Positions 45,266 through 58,649 of a stretch of DNA of 64,000 nt are shown one piece after another. Positions within the stretch are counted from its first letter, which is position 1; each line of letters starts with the position of its first letter. The stretch lies in the NCBI RefSeq assembly GCF_003590095.1, contig NC_039497.1, positions 6,630,691 to 6,694,690 on the forward strand, written 5' to 3'. Below the pieces are notes generated by a model. The model was not told the DNA's origin, did not search any database, and saw nothing but the letters and a program-made list of their open reading frames with translations. The stretch is from Trichoplusia ni (Eukaryota > Arthropoda > Insecta > Lepidoptera > Noctuidae). A program made the position numbers and the translations under genes.

Positions 45266-45784
45266 TTTTTTTACTCAGACAAGAATTCTTATTTCTTCTT
45301 CTGAAACCATTTATCGTTCAACCAGTTACATTCATAAGCATGTACGACTTCAAGATCATAAGTCACCATGAGTAGCGATCAGCTTAAATCAGGTGAAGGG
45401 GTTGGCACACTGCCATAATCGATGCAGAAGCCATGACTCCCGTTCAAATAGAGTTATTAGCTGGCGAATAAATACAAGCTGTCATCCCTCATTATATAGA
45501 TGGCTGAGCCTGCGACTAATGGCTTTATTTAGTACAATGACATCAATAATGGGTTATATGTGTTTTGTACGACGTATTTGTGATATATTGTTCATTATGC
45601 GTTTCAGGTAGTGTTGTAAACAATTGTGATGGTGACTAGGATATATGGTAGCTTCGTGCTTAGACTTCATCTAACTTATAAAAAATGTTAGCACTCATTC
45701 CAGAACATATTCATAAAAACTGGTCCAATGCGAGACGGACTCGCAACACTAAGGATTCCGTAGCTTAAACCACTTGGTTGACCT

Positions 45785-45935
45785 GTTATGACCGTAACAA
45801 CGGTTGCTTAACCTAAACTTCTAAAACAGCATCTATAAAATTTTCAACTGTCCAGCTATCACGGTTCACGACGCTGACAGCGGGCCCTCAATGGTAGGTT
45901 TCCATTTTTACCATATAGTAGGTTAATACCTACAT
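45785..45935 (-). repeat. Degenerate repeat (catgaaccatgatagctagac family), minus orientation
   Basis: Plus strand: gaccgtaacaacggttgcttaacc, caactgtccagctatcacggttcacgacgctgacagcggg. Confidence 0.5.
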
Positions 45936-46119
45936 GTGATTTTATTACCAAGGTAACAACATAATCAGTCTTCATTCGTGATCTAAAACAAAGAGGTATA
46001 AACCATAAACCGATGATTGAACGATAAATGAAACCGCAATTGGAAAAAAATGATAAAAGAATCTGCATATATTGGAACGAAAACTCCAAAATATTAAATG
46101 TAACAGAGTTAGCATATAG

Positions 46120-46500
46120 AATTCAGTGCAGCATAGCTATCTATGCCAGTCCCAATTTATACGAATATATTGAATTTCTGCGGCAGAATGGGCAGTGATG
46201 TGGAATGGATCACTGATAGCTTACCAGCACCTCTTGAAGTGATTCCAGTTGTGGAAAAGAGATGCCGATATATGCTGTGTATAGCGCTGTCACGCTTCCA
46301 CAAGTCCAGTAATATTGGCTTAGATATGGCGGTAGGCCCTCGGATAACTCGTAGGCGTTTCTAGCCGGCACTTGCTTTCCGGTTCGGTATCACAGAATGG
46401 ATAGGAAGTTGGGTGACCTAGAAGCTAACGTTGATTGTGTTAGTAATAAGGGGAATGTGGATGGGATAGGATGCCCTTTACTGAAGGCAAAATGTTAGTT
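46120..46500. other. Higher-complexity block, unidentified
   Basis: Compositionally unlike its surroundings, with a 73-codon plus-strand frame (46143-46364) containing MGSDVEWITDSLPAPLEVIP. I recognise no domain. A degraded transposon coding segment is the likeliest explanation; an exon is possible. Confidence 0.3.
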
Positions 46501-47013
46501 TAAAAGGTCTTTCTTAAATGGTTTTCTCTCTAACTTTTAGAAGTGTTTCTATGTTTATTTTTACTATTTCAGGATCGAAGATGTTTCTTAGTGAAATTGC
46601 TCATTTCCATGCAAAGAGGCGGCATTTGAAATATAACCTATATTTACGAGCTCCCTGTGTCTCATTGCTGGACAAAGACCGTTCCGAAGTTCTTTCACGG
46701 CTCCCTATCCTGCTCACCTGTTCCCCACTTGCTAACCCAACCAAACCTGGACAATGTCTCTGAAAGATACTTATATCACATTTTTTTACACATAAAAGAA
46801 GCAAGTTTCTTTTCACGAGCGCAATCTGACAAACGAAAAAAACTTTTCAATAAATAATTAGAAAATCCCAGTAAATCTGAGGGACATACGAATTTAATTT
46901 TGAACCAGAATTCACAGCGAGCGTGGGCTAACTTTGGAATGCATTTAAACACCAGTGTTGGAAAGTAAACCTTATTCAGAAACGTTACGTTTCGAATTAA
47001 AATTTTATCACTA

Positions 47014-47300
47014 TACTAGCTGTTGCCCGCGACTTCGTCCCCGTGGGTAGAAGATATAAGTTATGATTTTTATCTGCCTACCTGCCCTGTTTTTGTTTTT
47101 TTACATTTTTCTTTGTATCTTCGCTTCTATTAGTCACAGCGTGATGGTTTATAGCCTAAAGCCTTCCTCGATGAATGGTCTATTCAACACAAAAAGAATT
47201 TTTCAATTTGGACCAGTAGTCTTTGAGATTAGCGCGTTCAAACAAACAAACAAACAAACTCTTCAGCTTTATATATTAGTATATAGAGTATAGATATAGA
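47014..47300 (+). repeat. Interspersed repeat (ctagctgttgcccgcgacttcg family)
   Basis: TACTAGCTGTTGCCCGCGACTTCG through GCGCGTTCAAACAAACAAACAAAC to CTTCAGCTTTATATATTAGTATA, very close to 36101-36360. Confidence 0.75.
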
Positions 47301-47439
47301 TTGGGTACATGTTGCTAGTTTTAGTCCGTTGAATTTTATAGATTTCGTTATGTTTTTAAACCTTACACATTCTTAAATTGTATTACGAAAAGTTAAAAGA
47401 ACATCATTTTAAGGTTTTCGTTTTCACACAAAGGGTAAA

Positions 47440-47580
47440 AAAGACCCTAATACTGAGGTTCGGCGTTCTGTCCGTCCATCTGGTATGAGGCTCTTTCTCA
47501 TGAATCTTGATATGAATACAGTTAAAAAAATTACAGAATATGCATTCATCTTCTCACTATAACAAAAAATAAAGACCGAG
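47440..47580 (+). repeat. Degenerate repeat (catgaaccatgatagctagac family)
   Basis: ttcggcgttctgtccgtccatctgg, ctcatgaatcttgatatgaatacagtt, then a diverged continuation up to about 47715 (tttgaacagaaccctcac). Confidence 0.45.
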
Positions 47581-48306
47581 TTCAGGCAAAGGTCATACAT
47601 TAAAATTTATTGGTAAGTGACAAATAAATTTAAGAGTCCATACACATATATTTTGCAATCAACCAATTGGTTATCTTTAGCCTATTTGAACAGAACCCTC
47701 ACTTTTGAATTTCAGTCTCGTTCTTGACCGGTTATAAATTTCACGTTCCTATCTTGTCAGTTAACCGCTGCTGAATTTGTTTTATACCAAAAGCGAGTAT
47801 AAGGTAACAAAAGACAAAATCTGAATAATAGAATTCAAGATATCTTAGCAAGGCCCCAAAAATAATTCTAGATAATGTAACTGTCAAAGAAGATACGTCT
47901 GAAAAGACAAGCAATAGACGTCGACACTAAAGAAAAGGTGTTTGTAACAAAATATCTAAAAATATAGGAGAAAACCTGGATCTCGGGGTATTTGAATAAA
48001 GTTCGTTTCAACAATATCCGGACCATTGACAGCTTAAATATCTCCTTGTAAGGCTTCATTTGCCTTTTGTAAATATTTGGACATTCCACTGGGTATATTT
48101 TTTATCGTTTTTTTTATTGAGAATTTTCAGGCTGGCTTTGATCCTTGATTGTCGTGTTGTTTGACCGTTGTCATGGTTTGATGTTGTATGGATACGAGTT
48201 TTGGAAAGTATTTTTTACATTATTATTCCATGAATTTAGTTATTTTTTTGTGTATTAACCTTCATAATTTTTTTGGAAGACTGTAAGCTAAAGATGAATG
48301 ATGACG

Positions 48307-48339
48307 AACCGATGATGACTGATGTAGTCATCATCGGTT
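48307..48339. repeat. Perfect 14-bp hairpin
   Basis: AACCGATGATGACT (48307-48320) and AGTCATCATCGGTT (48326-48339) are exact reverse complements around a 5-base loop, followed by TTTT. Confidence 0.75.
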
Positions 48340-48344
48340 TTTGA

Positions 48345-48480
48345 TAAAGTTGTTGATCATACCAACACGGGTCATGAGAAACAACCTAGTTGCAGACCTA
48401 TGGAAAGATGGATAGACTAACAAACGATTGGATTGATAGACGAACAGACAGCGGAGCCATGGTAATTGGGTTTTCCTTTT
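48345..48480 (-). repeat. Degenerate repeat (catgaaccatgatagctagac family), minus orientation
   Basis: Plus strand: gggtcatgagaaacaacc, acgaacagacagcggagccatgg, gggttttccttttactctttgggta. Confidence 0.5.
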
Positions 48481-48484
48481 ACTC

Positions 48485-51400
48485 TTTGGGTACTTTAATA
48501 ACCAAAGAAAAAAAACCTTAGATGAGTAAATATAATTTCGTCGAAATTACTAAGAACGTTTTATAATGTATAAGGTCACGTAACAGCATATATTTGCAAC
48601 CATACTCTTTGAACAATATTCCTTAGGGCTTCTTGTTATTTAATAGTTTACTACCGACCGCAGATTGACCACAATCTACGTTATAATTAATACGTACGGA
48701 CGACCACACATAATCGCCAGCAACTTCGAGTATCACGCAATAATCAACCTTATGAGACTGGAATATGGTCGTTGTTTGCCTGAAAGAGTTGGAGTTGTTT
48801 TGTTGACTGTACAGTCTTGTCTACTTGAGATTAAGGTCACGAACAAATTTTAAGAGCCAGTTGAAGGCTAATAGCTTTCCTTAAACGTATAATGTTTTAC
48901 ACGAGTGCGAATTCTCAGGAAAATCTCGGAAAAGTTTTTATTTTTATTAAATTTTTGACAAAATAGAAAAAAGCCAAAAAGGTGTTTATAGAAAGTTGAT
49001 GAATGAAATAAATACTCTTAAATTTAATTTATTACATTTTCTAGAATATTTTTTGTATCCTAAAATCATCATTTAAGGTGATTTAGTTTTACAAACGGCT
49101 TCCAAGAAATGGTTGTAAATAACCTAAATACGGAAACTTCAAAATTTAAGGCAGTCGAGTCTGCCATTAGTCCAACATTAAGGTATTTGAGCATAATTAA
49201 AACAAACTTTTTGTTCAAATTCTCTTTTCTCAAACTGGAACAAAATGTTTTTTTTTGTCTTTACTGAAACCGTTACAAAGGACTTCAAGGTCATTAATTA
49301 AAGAAAATTATATCATAATTATTATTAAGCTCGGGGCCACACTTGAGCATAAATTAAGAATAAAAGTTGTGACTATTTAAATTTACTTCCTAATTTATAA
49401 CGAAACTCGAAAAAGAAGGACATTAGAACATAAGAATTACATAAAAAATAATTACCTAATTTGAGAAATGAGTACAAATTAACAATTTAATACACCACGG
49501 ACAATGGTAAAAAAATGTACCTGATATAGGGACAATTTATCTAGTGCATTAAGTGATAAAATAATATACTGAAAGATTATAAAGGTTCACTAATATTTTC
49601 AACACTACAGAGACAAAATACTTTAATGCAAGTACTTATCCTATTCTAAGCAAATTAGTATTTATATATTAGAAACAAAGTTCTATGGACACAGGGGATT
49701 AATATAGAAGTCTAATTCGTAAAGGAAAAAACCCTGATATGATAAGATACAAAAGAATAACTCCCCCCACGTAACTTCTGAACTTGGACCAAACCCGTAT
49801 CAAAATTTCAAGAGGAACAATAGAAATTCCTTCTCAAATACATGAAAGATGATATTATAAGAACCTTAATTTATAACGATTACCATGAATACATAAGATT
49901 GATGAACCCTGAAAATATTTGGGTTATTGAAAATGTTACCCACCACTGACTTGTAAAAGTGACTTTGCATACTTGACAGACCCTTTTAATTCGGCCGACT
50001 GGGAAATTTCAGCTTCGATGATCGAAATTTATATATTAGGAATACTTGAGTTTTTTTTCGTTTTGATGGCCAGTTATTTATAAACCAAAAGATGCAAAAT
50101 CTTGTAAGGAGATCAGGGCATCACTAATGCTTGTTTTTTTGACGGTTTGGTTAGTTTTATTTTATTTTACGAAAATGAGAAATCTTAAATACCAATGCCG
50201 ATAAACTAATACTAATGTATCAAATCTATTCAATAGCAATATTATTTCAAAAAAAATGACGAATTAAAAGAGTTTAAAAACACCAACTCGAATAGTTTAC
50301 GAATATTCAGTTTTAGGCAAAAACATTGAGACTGCAATGCTCCAAAGTCGGCCGTAGATTTATTATTTTTAAAATTTTGTTTTCTTTTTTGTCTGTAGGC
50401 TGACTTCTAACAGAGTTTTGTTTTTACTGAATTGCGATCGAGTTGGTACTACTGACACCAGAGCCAAATCGTGCAGTGCACTGTTGTTCGCCCCATAGGT
50501 CATAATTCATAGAAATGCGAGGCCATTATTAATGAATTCCATTAAATAAATAACCAAACCACCGGAAGGTACAAATATTGCATCTCTTTTCGCTAATTTA
50601 TCACTTGTTTACACACCTCAGAAGTAAACTATATCGTTGCATTGCTGCAATGGTAAGATTTGGAACGTAATTACCTCAGGACCAAATCGAGAACCGAATC
50701 GAAATAAAAACAAAACTAAACATTTGGGATTAAATTTACTGTTTGTTGCTAGGCAACAAGATACTGAAAAATAATGTGAAAAATAAAATCATTTTCACGA
50801 CGTAGTCAATATTAATTATCGTGAAACAGTGGTAATGGAGACAAATGAGTATTTAATGCGACAACATAACTTCGATTACGTCTTTCTTTGTCAACCACGT
50901 CAAATGACGTAAGAAAAAGAAATATGGCGGCAATTGGGAACGAGATCATTGGATTATCCTAATTTTATTCACGTCTTAATATGAAAATTGGGTATCATTC
51001 GAAATCTCATTTGATTTCGTTATTTCCCGAAGATTTGATTGGGAAACAAAGATCATTTACATCAACAATTTTAACATTAGTGCTCTTATTCCAAAGCCTT
51101 AAGCTCCATTTTTGTCTTTGACCAATGTAGTCTGGTCCGTTGTATGTTCGGAGAGATTATATCATCCTCCTTTGACCATTGGTACGGATAAATTTGACGT
51201 TTATTTTCTTCATATTCATATTACTTGGTATCCGGGTTCAGAGCAGGTGTTAGACGTCAGTGTAGCAGACATATTGCTTTATCTAAGATGTCGAATAACG
51301 ATGCACTGTATGTATCAATTTCCTTACATTCTGACAGCGTACTGACTGCTTTTCGAGTTGGTAAAGTTGTGTAGCAATTCGTGCCTTTGATGTTCCTGTC

Positions 51401-54400
51401 ACTTAAACTGCACTCGAACCAAGAAATTTGTGTACACTACTGATCATAATATTATTTTTAGGATCTATACCCTGAGGACCAATATGGCACGGGTTTGGAG
51501 GCGGGACAACGGGACAAATTTCTTAATGCACAGGCTGGAAATAAAGAGCTAGAGGGAGAAAGAGAGAGTTGTAAGGATTCGAAACATGAAATAAGCTTAT
51601 TTTGACTTCAGAACTCAAAGTAATAGGTCAAATCTAGGAATGCAATGGATTTACGAAGGTAACTGTAATCAAAACTATGCGAAATAATCTTTCACGTACA
51701 CTATTAAAAAGGGGCGTTTAAGGCACAAAAGTAGTTTTTATAAACATCGGTATAAAACATATGACAACCCCAATACACGAGTAGTTCCGTAAAGGCATCC
51801 GACGTATTCGTAAATTGTTCAACGCGTTCTTCATACACAAGATTTATGTCACCAAAGCATTCAAGACAGGAACACAAGTGCAGCAAAGTTTATATAATGA
51901 AAATAGTTTAGTCAAGTTGTAAAGTTCAACGCAGTTTTCCTCGCACAACTTACGTAACTTACATCTATTTATAACCTTGGTTAGATTTTGCGTGTGTATG
52001 ATAATAGATCATACAGAAGCAAAAGAGGAATTAGGGCTACGAGTGTGTTACTATTAGGAGGCGATCAGCTGCGATCAAAACACTTCCTTATTTTGCAGCA
52101 GCTGACAGCTTGTTTCTCTTCTTCGAAATACGACTGCCGAACTTAGAAAAGTTCTCAAGTAATATTCACACAGACAGACTCAGAACAAGCATTCCGTACC
52201 ATTTAGATATCTGTGTAGTAATTTGTTTAAAATTAAAAAAATACAGCGCACTGTGCTATTTTATTATGTTGAGCCGTTTCTTCTCTAAAGCTTGAGCATG
52301 TAGAGAGCGGTGAAGGGTTGAGATACGGGGTGAAGTTGAAAATGCTACTTTGAAGCTTGATTTGAATAAACGATTTTAGATTTGAATATTTGTTTTATAT
52401 TTTAAAACGTGTTAAGATGTTTAAAAATTTTAGACTTATTTTAAAGATAGTCTAAAACAAATGAAAGCAAAAATACACTTTTTTTTTCGTAATGTATGTA
52501 AAAACCGAATAACCGAGCATAATTCTTTACGCGTACTGACTCGATTACGTTAATTCCGAAGATTAAAATCAAACAGCGAATACCTAAGAAGGATTTCTTA
52601 TGCCTGGTACATAGACAAGAAGTAAGGGAGAAAAGTGCTCCACCCATTTGTCAATGATCCATGCGTATCACCCATTTGTCTTTTAAATTGCAAAGAGAAT
52701 ATTGTATCCTATTGTCATTGAAAACGCTACAGTTTTTTCACATACCGTGTAACACCAAAACATCTGATGAATCTAATTTAAATCTTATTCCAAATCCACA
52801 GGGTATATTTTAAATTGAAGTTAGAATTTTAATAAATGCTACTAATTTTCAAATCGGTGACCGAATATGGCTTTAAGTTGATGATTTGAAACAATAGAGA
52901 AGCAGAAAACTTGTTTCGCTGTTGTTTATATCACATTCTAATAATAGAAGCACGTGTTTCGTATCTATAGTCCAGTCCACGTGTTAAACAAATACTATAA
53001 GTTTGTACATAACGGCACATGACTATGAATATAGTTGAGCTGAAAAAGGGGGAAGTGAGTTTAGATTACTAACAAAAAAAGTGGGCATGTGATTAGGTAG
53101 AACTTCACATATTTATAAACATTTACACGTTTGCCCCCGAATAAGCAGCATTTTCTGATCTAAATAGCTTATAAATGTTACTCGCCCTACTGTGTAGGTC
53201 AGTGTTTTTCGGCATTTATGGCCAATGACACTCATAGTGGCATCCTATTGGTTCCATGTTCAAAATCGGTTTAGTTCTGTTCTGTCCAAAGTCAACGTTA
53301 CCTCATTATAACAATATTAGAAGAGATAAAAAAAACCGTGTAAGTTAAAAATCACGTTAAGTACCGCCTTTACATGTTTTGCTGCTGAGGCTGAGGAATG
53401 AGCCCGTGTTCAAAAATTCATTATTTAGCTGAAGAATTAAAACGTGTTATAAACTTTTAACTTAGTAAAAATCCTCGTACAGTAAGCAATATCGTAACTA
53501 AGAAAGTCTGACGAGTCTAGCAAGTCAAACATTCCAGATTAGGCGTATCTGAAGTTCAGAAATTTTCAATACTTACGACAAATATGTATAGAATATTATG
53601 TTGCAGAACCAGCAACAACAAATTAATTATATGTAATAGGACTCTCATAATATATCGGTCAAACAATTATGATCACGCTGGGGTTAATTATTGAAGGTCA
53701 AATAAACTGATGGTAATTTGAGATGATGACTGAGTGATGTACTTTTCAGAAAGTGTTGCTAAGGGCTAATTAATAACGTAGAGACAGAGAGAGGAAGAGT
53801 GTCTCTGATGGTCTACCACCACGTCTTAAAGTAATATTATCAAAGTTAAGCGTGACCTGCGAAGAATGGCGGCATTCTATTTTTTTTTAAGTATTTTTTT
53901 TCAGTAGAACCCATTTAATAAATAACTTTGAATTTCCAAGGCCGATGATCACAAGTAACGTTTACCCAAGATCAACAAATGACAGTCAGTATCAACACAA
54001 AGTATAACAAGGTCTCAGTATGTTTCATAATTAGTAGGAATTCAGAATATGGAACCTTAATTAGGCACAGATGCGTTGATAAATGGATCATGTTTATTCA
54101 TGTAGTAAATTATGTCAAAGCAAAAAGCAGCATGTTGCCAAATTTCATTAAACTCTAATTTGTCTCATCTAAGTAGAACAATAAATACCTATTTATAATG
54201 CTAATATTTTTTTTCTGTATTTTTGGACATACGTATTTAAAAATGTAACTTTAAAATTTATATTTTATGTAAAGGAAATAAGAACTTCATTGGAAAAACA
54301 CCCGAATCATGAAGACACAGTACACAAGTTCTTTTTTCCTTTTTTATACTATAAAGCAGAGGTGGGGGAAATGTAACTCAGTACACCAAAAACAAAACAA

Positions 54401-55100
54401 CATGCTATATTAGAATACAAACATTCACTCCACAAGTTTAAATATTTTCTTTAAGTACTTTTCAGTTGACAGTTGCTTTTATCACATGACCGCAGGCATC
54501 CAGATAGCTTAGACCGAAGCGTCCAGCCAAAAAGATAAGGTTTTACGTAAGAGAAAGAAACCAACAGTACTGCTTACATTTCGAGACATTCTAGGTGTAA
54601 TTCAGACAAAGGTAAAAATAGACGCTGGCAGAAAATAAAATAGAGTATTTTTACCTGTTTTTTTTTAAGTTGTCGTTAGTCCTTCTTAGGTGTACCGAAA
54701 GGGTAAAAACGCAAAGCTGACATTGTCACAGATAGTATATTCCTATTACCGTTCTTTGTACCAAAAAATATTTATTGAATTTAAAATTGAGCTTTTTATT
54801 TTGTATAGTTTTAAAATGTAATATATAGTTTCGATGAAAAATTGTGAATCTATTAATAAAAAATTGGTTGATGTAGTCACTATTACACAGATTGTCTGTG
54901 TCTGTGATTGTCACAGATATTGGTTGATATGTCTGGTCCATCTATCATAGAATTGACCAATTTGTATTTGCTAATTTGTTTTTCTTTATCCAATTTGCAA
55001 CCAACCTCAATGTCGCAAGACCGATTTACACTTGACCGGTTCTTATCTATCATTGGTCCAACAATATAAAACAGAAGCTTAGTTTTAACAGCACGTGTTA
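48485..55100. other. Long stretch without gene or clear repeat
   Basis: About 6.6 kb of AT-rich DNA. 50430-50530 and 51110-51350 have slightly higher complexity and short open frames, without start, splice or motif support. No RNA gene was seen. Confidence 0.35.
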
Positions 55101-55107
55101 TATACTT

Positions 55108-55380
55108 AACCAGCTATTGCCCGCGACTTCGTCTGCGTGGTTAGAAGATATAAGTTAGGAAATTTTGAACGGAAGCCCTCGAACATGAATAATTTTCCCT
55201 GCTTTTCCACATTTTCCATTGTATCTTCGCTCTTATTAGTCGCAGCGTGATGGTATATAGCCTAAAACCTTCCTAGATGAATCGTCTATTCAAAAAGAAT
55301 TTTTCAATTTGAACCTGTATTACCTGAGATTAGCGCGTTCAAACAAACAAACAAACTCTTCAGCTTTATATATTAGTAAA
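55108..55380 (+). repeat. Interspersed repeat (ctagctgttgcccgcgacttcg family)
   Basis: accagctattgcccgcgacttcg, ttttgaacggaagccctcgaac, GTATCTTCGCTCTTATTAGTCGCAGCGTGATGG, ending CTTCAGCTTTATATATTAGTA. Same subfamily as 37351. Confidence 0.75.
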
Positions 55381-55539
55381 CTTAAATTGAGTACTGAGTC
55401 TTAGCGGTCGTCATGACGATACAATATCGATTGTACCTAAGCAGGCTGGCTTGTAAACGACAATGCCAGACACATCTGTTGCCATTGTGAGGCCAGCGCT
55501 TTGTTCTGTATTTATTTTGTAATACGAGTAACTGTTGCT

Positions 55540-55740
55540 CAGGGCTCGGTATAATTCAAAATTGATCCCATGGAAACATAATAATTGGGATAAAACTATC
55601 CTATTTTGTCATCCTGGTAATACCATACCTCTGTAGCAAGTTTCGTCTTAATCAGTTCAGTGGTTTTTGAGTGAAAGAGGAACAAACATCCATACATGTC
55701 ATACATGCAAACTTTCGCGGTTATAATATAAGTAGGAGTA
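55540..55740 (+). repeat. Lepidopteran repeat (aaactatcctatttt..aagtttcgtc family)
   Basis: ataaaactatcctattttgtcatcc, tagcaagtttcgtcttaatcagttcagtgg, aaactttcgcggttataatataagtagga. Confidence 0.6.
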
Positions 55741-56292
55741 ATCTTGCCAAAATCTTTTTAGGGCCCATACAGACACTGAGCGGTGATATAAAGATGGAGT
55801 GATATTCAAATAAGACAGGACTATGATATCTATGTATGTTTTGAATATGTTCTAGACTTGAACTTAGATAAAAATCTGTGTTATGGTATTTTAGTTTGTT
55901 CGTGAATCCGGCAGCGGATTGTGAACTGTGTTGGCATATTCAATTCAATCACATTGCTTGATGTGAAGTTTTAGTGTTTTTCAATCTTGATGTGAAAATG
56001 ACAACGAATGTGATAAAAGTTGAGTGACTTCATTTCTTTTCGATGAGACGTCTTTTTTATCTTGCTTTAACATTTATTCAGTTTAAGTATCACTCATAGA
56101 CCAAATATTCTCGTACCTCAAAGTTCTTTGAACTTAACGATTACTTAATGATTACATTTCTCGGTACTTATCAATAAAAAACAAGAACTCTGTATTAGAT
56201 TCATTGACGTTTCTGTAATATTTATCAGTATTCATACAATTGAATATGAATTGTTGTAGCGATCATGTGTTTATATAATCATGAAGGATTTA

Positions 56293-56302
56293 GATGAATC
56301 GT
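56293..56302. repeat. Target-site duplication, 10 bp
   Basis: GATGAATCGT, identical to 56684-56693. Confidence 0.8.
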
Positions 56303-56683
56303 GAGGAGCTCGTGTAAGCTTTAACTGCAAAAGTGAAATAATCACAGGTTAAGCTATGCTTGACGCGGTTGGTCCATCTTCCAGATGGGTGACCATCTAT
56401 GTCATAACGAGTTCCTCCGTGTTTCGGAAGGCACGTTAAATTGTGGGACCCGGCTGTTATTCCTACATCTTTGACAGTCGTCACAGGTAGTGAGAAGCTT
56501 AAACAGTCTGACAGCCAGTCTAACGAAGGGGTATCGTGTTGCCCAGGTAACTGGGTTGAGGAGGTCAGATAGGCAGTCGCTCCTTGTAAAACACTGGTAC
56601 TTAGCTGAAACCGGTTAGACTGGTAGCGGACCCCAAAATTTATAGTTGGGAAAAGGCTAGGCCAATGATGAAATGATGATTTT
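56303..56683 (+). mobile_element. 5S-rRNA-derived SINE, full length, 10-bp target-site duplication
   Basis: Head GAGGAGCTCGTG..AAGC, the 5S-like block (atcacaggttaagctatgcttgacgcggttggtcc, then an 8-base insertion and agatgggtgacc), body, a diverged hairpin (CCCAAAATTTATAGTTGGG), AAAAGGCTAGG and a GATG tail. GATGAATCGT is repeated exactly at 56293-56302 and 56684-56693. A 154-codon frame on the other strand is incidental. A LINE 3' end in the same orientation starts about 100 bases downstream. Confidence 0.88.
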
Positions 56684-56693
56684 GATGAATCGT
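56684..56693. repeat. Target-site duplication, 10 bp
   Basis: GATGAATCGT, identical to 56293-56302. Confidence 0.8.
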
Positions 56694-56779
56694 AATAACC
56701 AATAGTTAATTGTAATTTTGTCAGGTCTGACACCCTATAGAAGTGATACTTCAAAGTGTTAATAATGATTTAATATAAA

Positions 56780-56915
56780 GATGGATGGATTGTGTGAAAG
56801 ACGATATGGCTGCAAAGAGTGTTTCTTGTAAGATGACGTCTGATAGAAAGGTATGGAAGGAGAAGACATGTTGCGGCGACCCCAAATAATAATTGGGAAT
56901 GATGAATATAAGAAA
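56780..56915 (+). mobile_element. LINE (RTE-like) 3' end, same element as at 6210
   Basis: One frame reads DDMAAKSVSCKMTSDRKVW followed by KEKTCCGDPK and a stop, then the hairpin CCCAAATAATAATTGGG (56881-56897) and a GATG tail. The residues and the hairpin match the 6210-6510 fragment. Strongly 5'-truncated. Confidence 0.7.
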
Positions 56916-56924
56916 AAAGTCCCC

Positions 56925-57095
56925 AGCAGTAAGGACTTTAAATGCTTGTGTCGCGGGGTGTTCACAAACATTCAAGTCACAAGCACAAAGACACTCTAAA
57001 GGCTCAGGCACAAACGCTTGTGGATGAGTATTATGAGGATTTCACTCGGAGATCGTACCAGCGACAAGTAGGTTTCGCACTCTGACCCTTCTGCT
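56925..57095 (-). mobile_element. tRNA-derived SINE, minus orientation, degenerate
   Basis: Plus strand: tgtcgcggggtgttcacaaacattcaagtcacaagcacaaagacac, then acaaacgcttgtggatgag; the head at the far end is diverged. Confidence 0.6.
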
Positions 57096-57294
57096 ATCAG
57101 TAAAGTCATGAAGTCGTGAAGTCGTCAGTGTTTAGCAAGTCCATATTTATTATATAACACCCTATTAACAACTTACTACAAGGAGTTAGTTCTCAAACAT
57201 CAAAGGAACAGTGCCTGTTGTAATAATGTGGTATTGCTAACAACTTACAAGCTAATTAGGTGAATTAATTATGTTTATGTGAAACCATATTTAG

Positions 57295-57370
57295 GTGAGG
57301 GGTGCCTTGTGGTTCTATATCTAGATTTTGATGCAAGAGTCGCAGGTTCAATCCTCACGCAGACAAGCAC
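57295..57370 (+). mobile_element. tRNA-derived SINE head, degenerate
   Basis: gaggggtgccttgtggttctatatct (A-box region) and gcaggttcaatcctcacgcag (B-box region). Confidence 0.5.
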
Positions 57371-57479
57371 TAATGGTACTTTATCAAAGTTGCACTTACT
57401 TCATTTATTATTTTAAGACATTACTGAAAAATGGTGAGGGAAAATATAGTGAGCAAACCTGAATTCCTAATATCAAAAT

Positions 57480-57860
57480 CTGAAATCGTCAAACCGCAGT
57501 CAGCTAGCGTTGCAAGCAATGCTCAAACCGGGCCTATATGAAAACAGGCCTGTGCCCAGCAATAGGATATTGTTGGTCGGTATTATTAAGTTGGAGGTTT
57601 TGACTTGTTTTGCGGAAGGTCCTAAAGTAACCCTTTTCAGTTTTAGAACCAGGGTAGTGCTCCATGGTAAAGAGCTCTTCTTCTTCGTCTCTTTTCCATA
57701 AGAAAAAATACGTAATTGATGAATCGGATGATATTCCGTCAAATAATATTGTGGTCTTATTAGTACAATTTTTCATAAACAGGAATTTAAACTGTTTTTT
57801 TGTTCTCAGTACTTCTTTTTTTAATAATCCTAATAGAAACTATAGCCATTAATACTAGCC
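57480..57860. other. LINE-tail remnant and short frames
   Basis: aaacaggcctgtgcccagcaatagg resembles a decayed AYVQQW-type LINE end. Frames on both strands overlap here; one includes HKKKYVIDESDDIPSNN, but none has start or splice support. Confidence 0.3.
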
Positions 57861-58567
57861 TTTCAAAAGCCCCTGAAATAGGTCTTTGAAAAAAAAATTG
57901 TTTTCTTTCAACTTCAGACCTATTTCTTAGTTCTGAAACAGACTTGATTAACCACCAATACAAGTAGTTTCCACTTTCAAGCGAAATCAATAAATTCTAT
58001 AATCCTGTCAGCTGTCAACCTTATTTATTCCCTTCATACAAAAGGGTTTTGTCGATATATCAACCGCAAAACAAAATGATGCTAATGGACCATTTCAAGA
58101 GCCTTATAAATCCATGTAGGAGACGAAAAACTTTTGTAGCAATTTTATTTTTTCAACCGGTTTATCAAGGTCAAATCTTTTCTTTTTATCCAAGAGCAAT
58201 CTGTTTGATATAGCAATAAAAGTAAGTACCCTTTGAGGTGTTCAAAGTTATCTTTATAAGGTTTAATTGCCCTTAATGCTAAATCGCAACCTCAGATCTT
58301 GAGATTTTAATCTCCGTGATAATCTAGACCTTAAATAGGTCGTTAGCCTTTGAGGTTGATTCGGCGTTTTAAGGGTCAAGAGGGTAAGGACTTGTAAAAT
58401 TTTAATTATTTTGTAACTAACATGTTGTTTGAAGATAGATAAAGAAAGTGGTCAAAGAAAGTCAGACTCGCAACACGGCGGGTTCCATAACAATGGACTA
58501 AAGCAAAAGTAATTTGTAATAAAAATGTTACCGCTTAGACTACCCGCACCAATGATTCCCAACTACT

Positions 58568-58640
58568 CATCATCGTCGTCCTAGCCTTTTCCCAACTATG
58601 TTGAGGTCGGCATCCAGCATAACACTTGGGCAACACAACT
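58568..58640 (-). mobile_element. 5S-derived SINE, 3' end fragment
   Basis: catcatcgtcgtcctagccttttcccaactatgttgaggtcggc: tail, hairpin and a little body, with an internal deletion after gcatccag. Confidence 0.65.
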
Positions 58641-58649
58641 ACAATTATA

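Noticed and set aside
50430..50530. Possible first exon on the minus strand (MNYDLWGEQQC start)
   Set aside because: Only 28 codons, the frame ends in a stop right after a possible junction, and no donor consensus is present.
56290..56754. 154-codon minus-strand open frame
   Set aside because: It lies across the complement of the 5S-derived SINE; the same translation appears in other copies of the repeat and has no domain.
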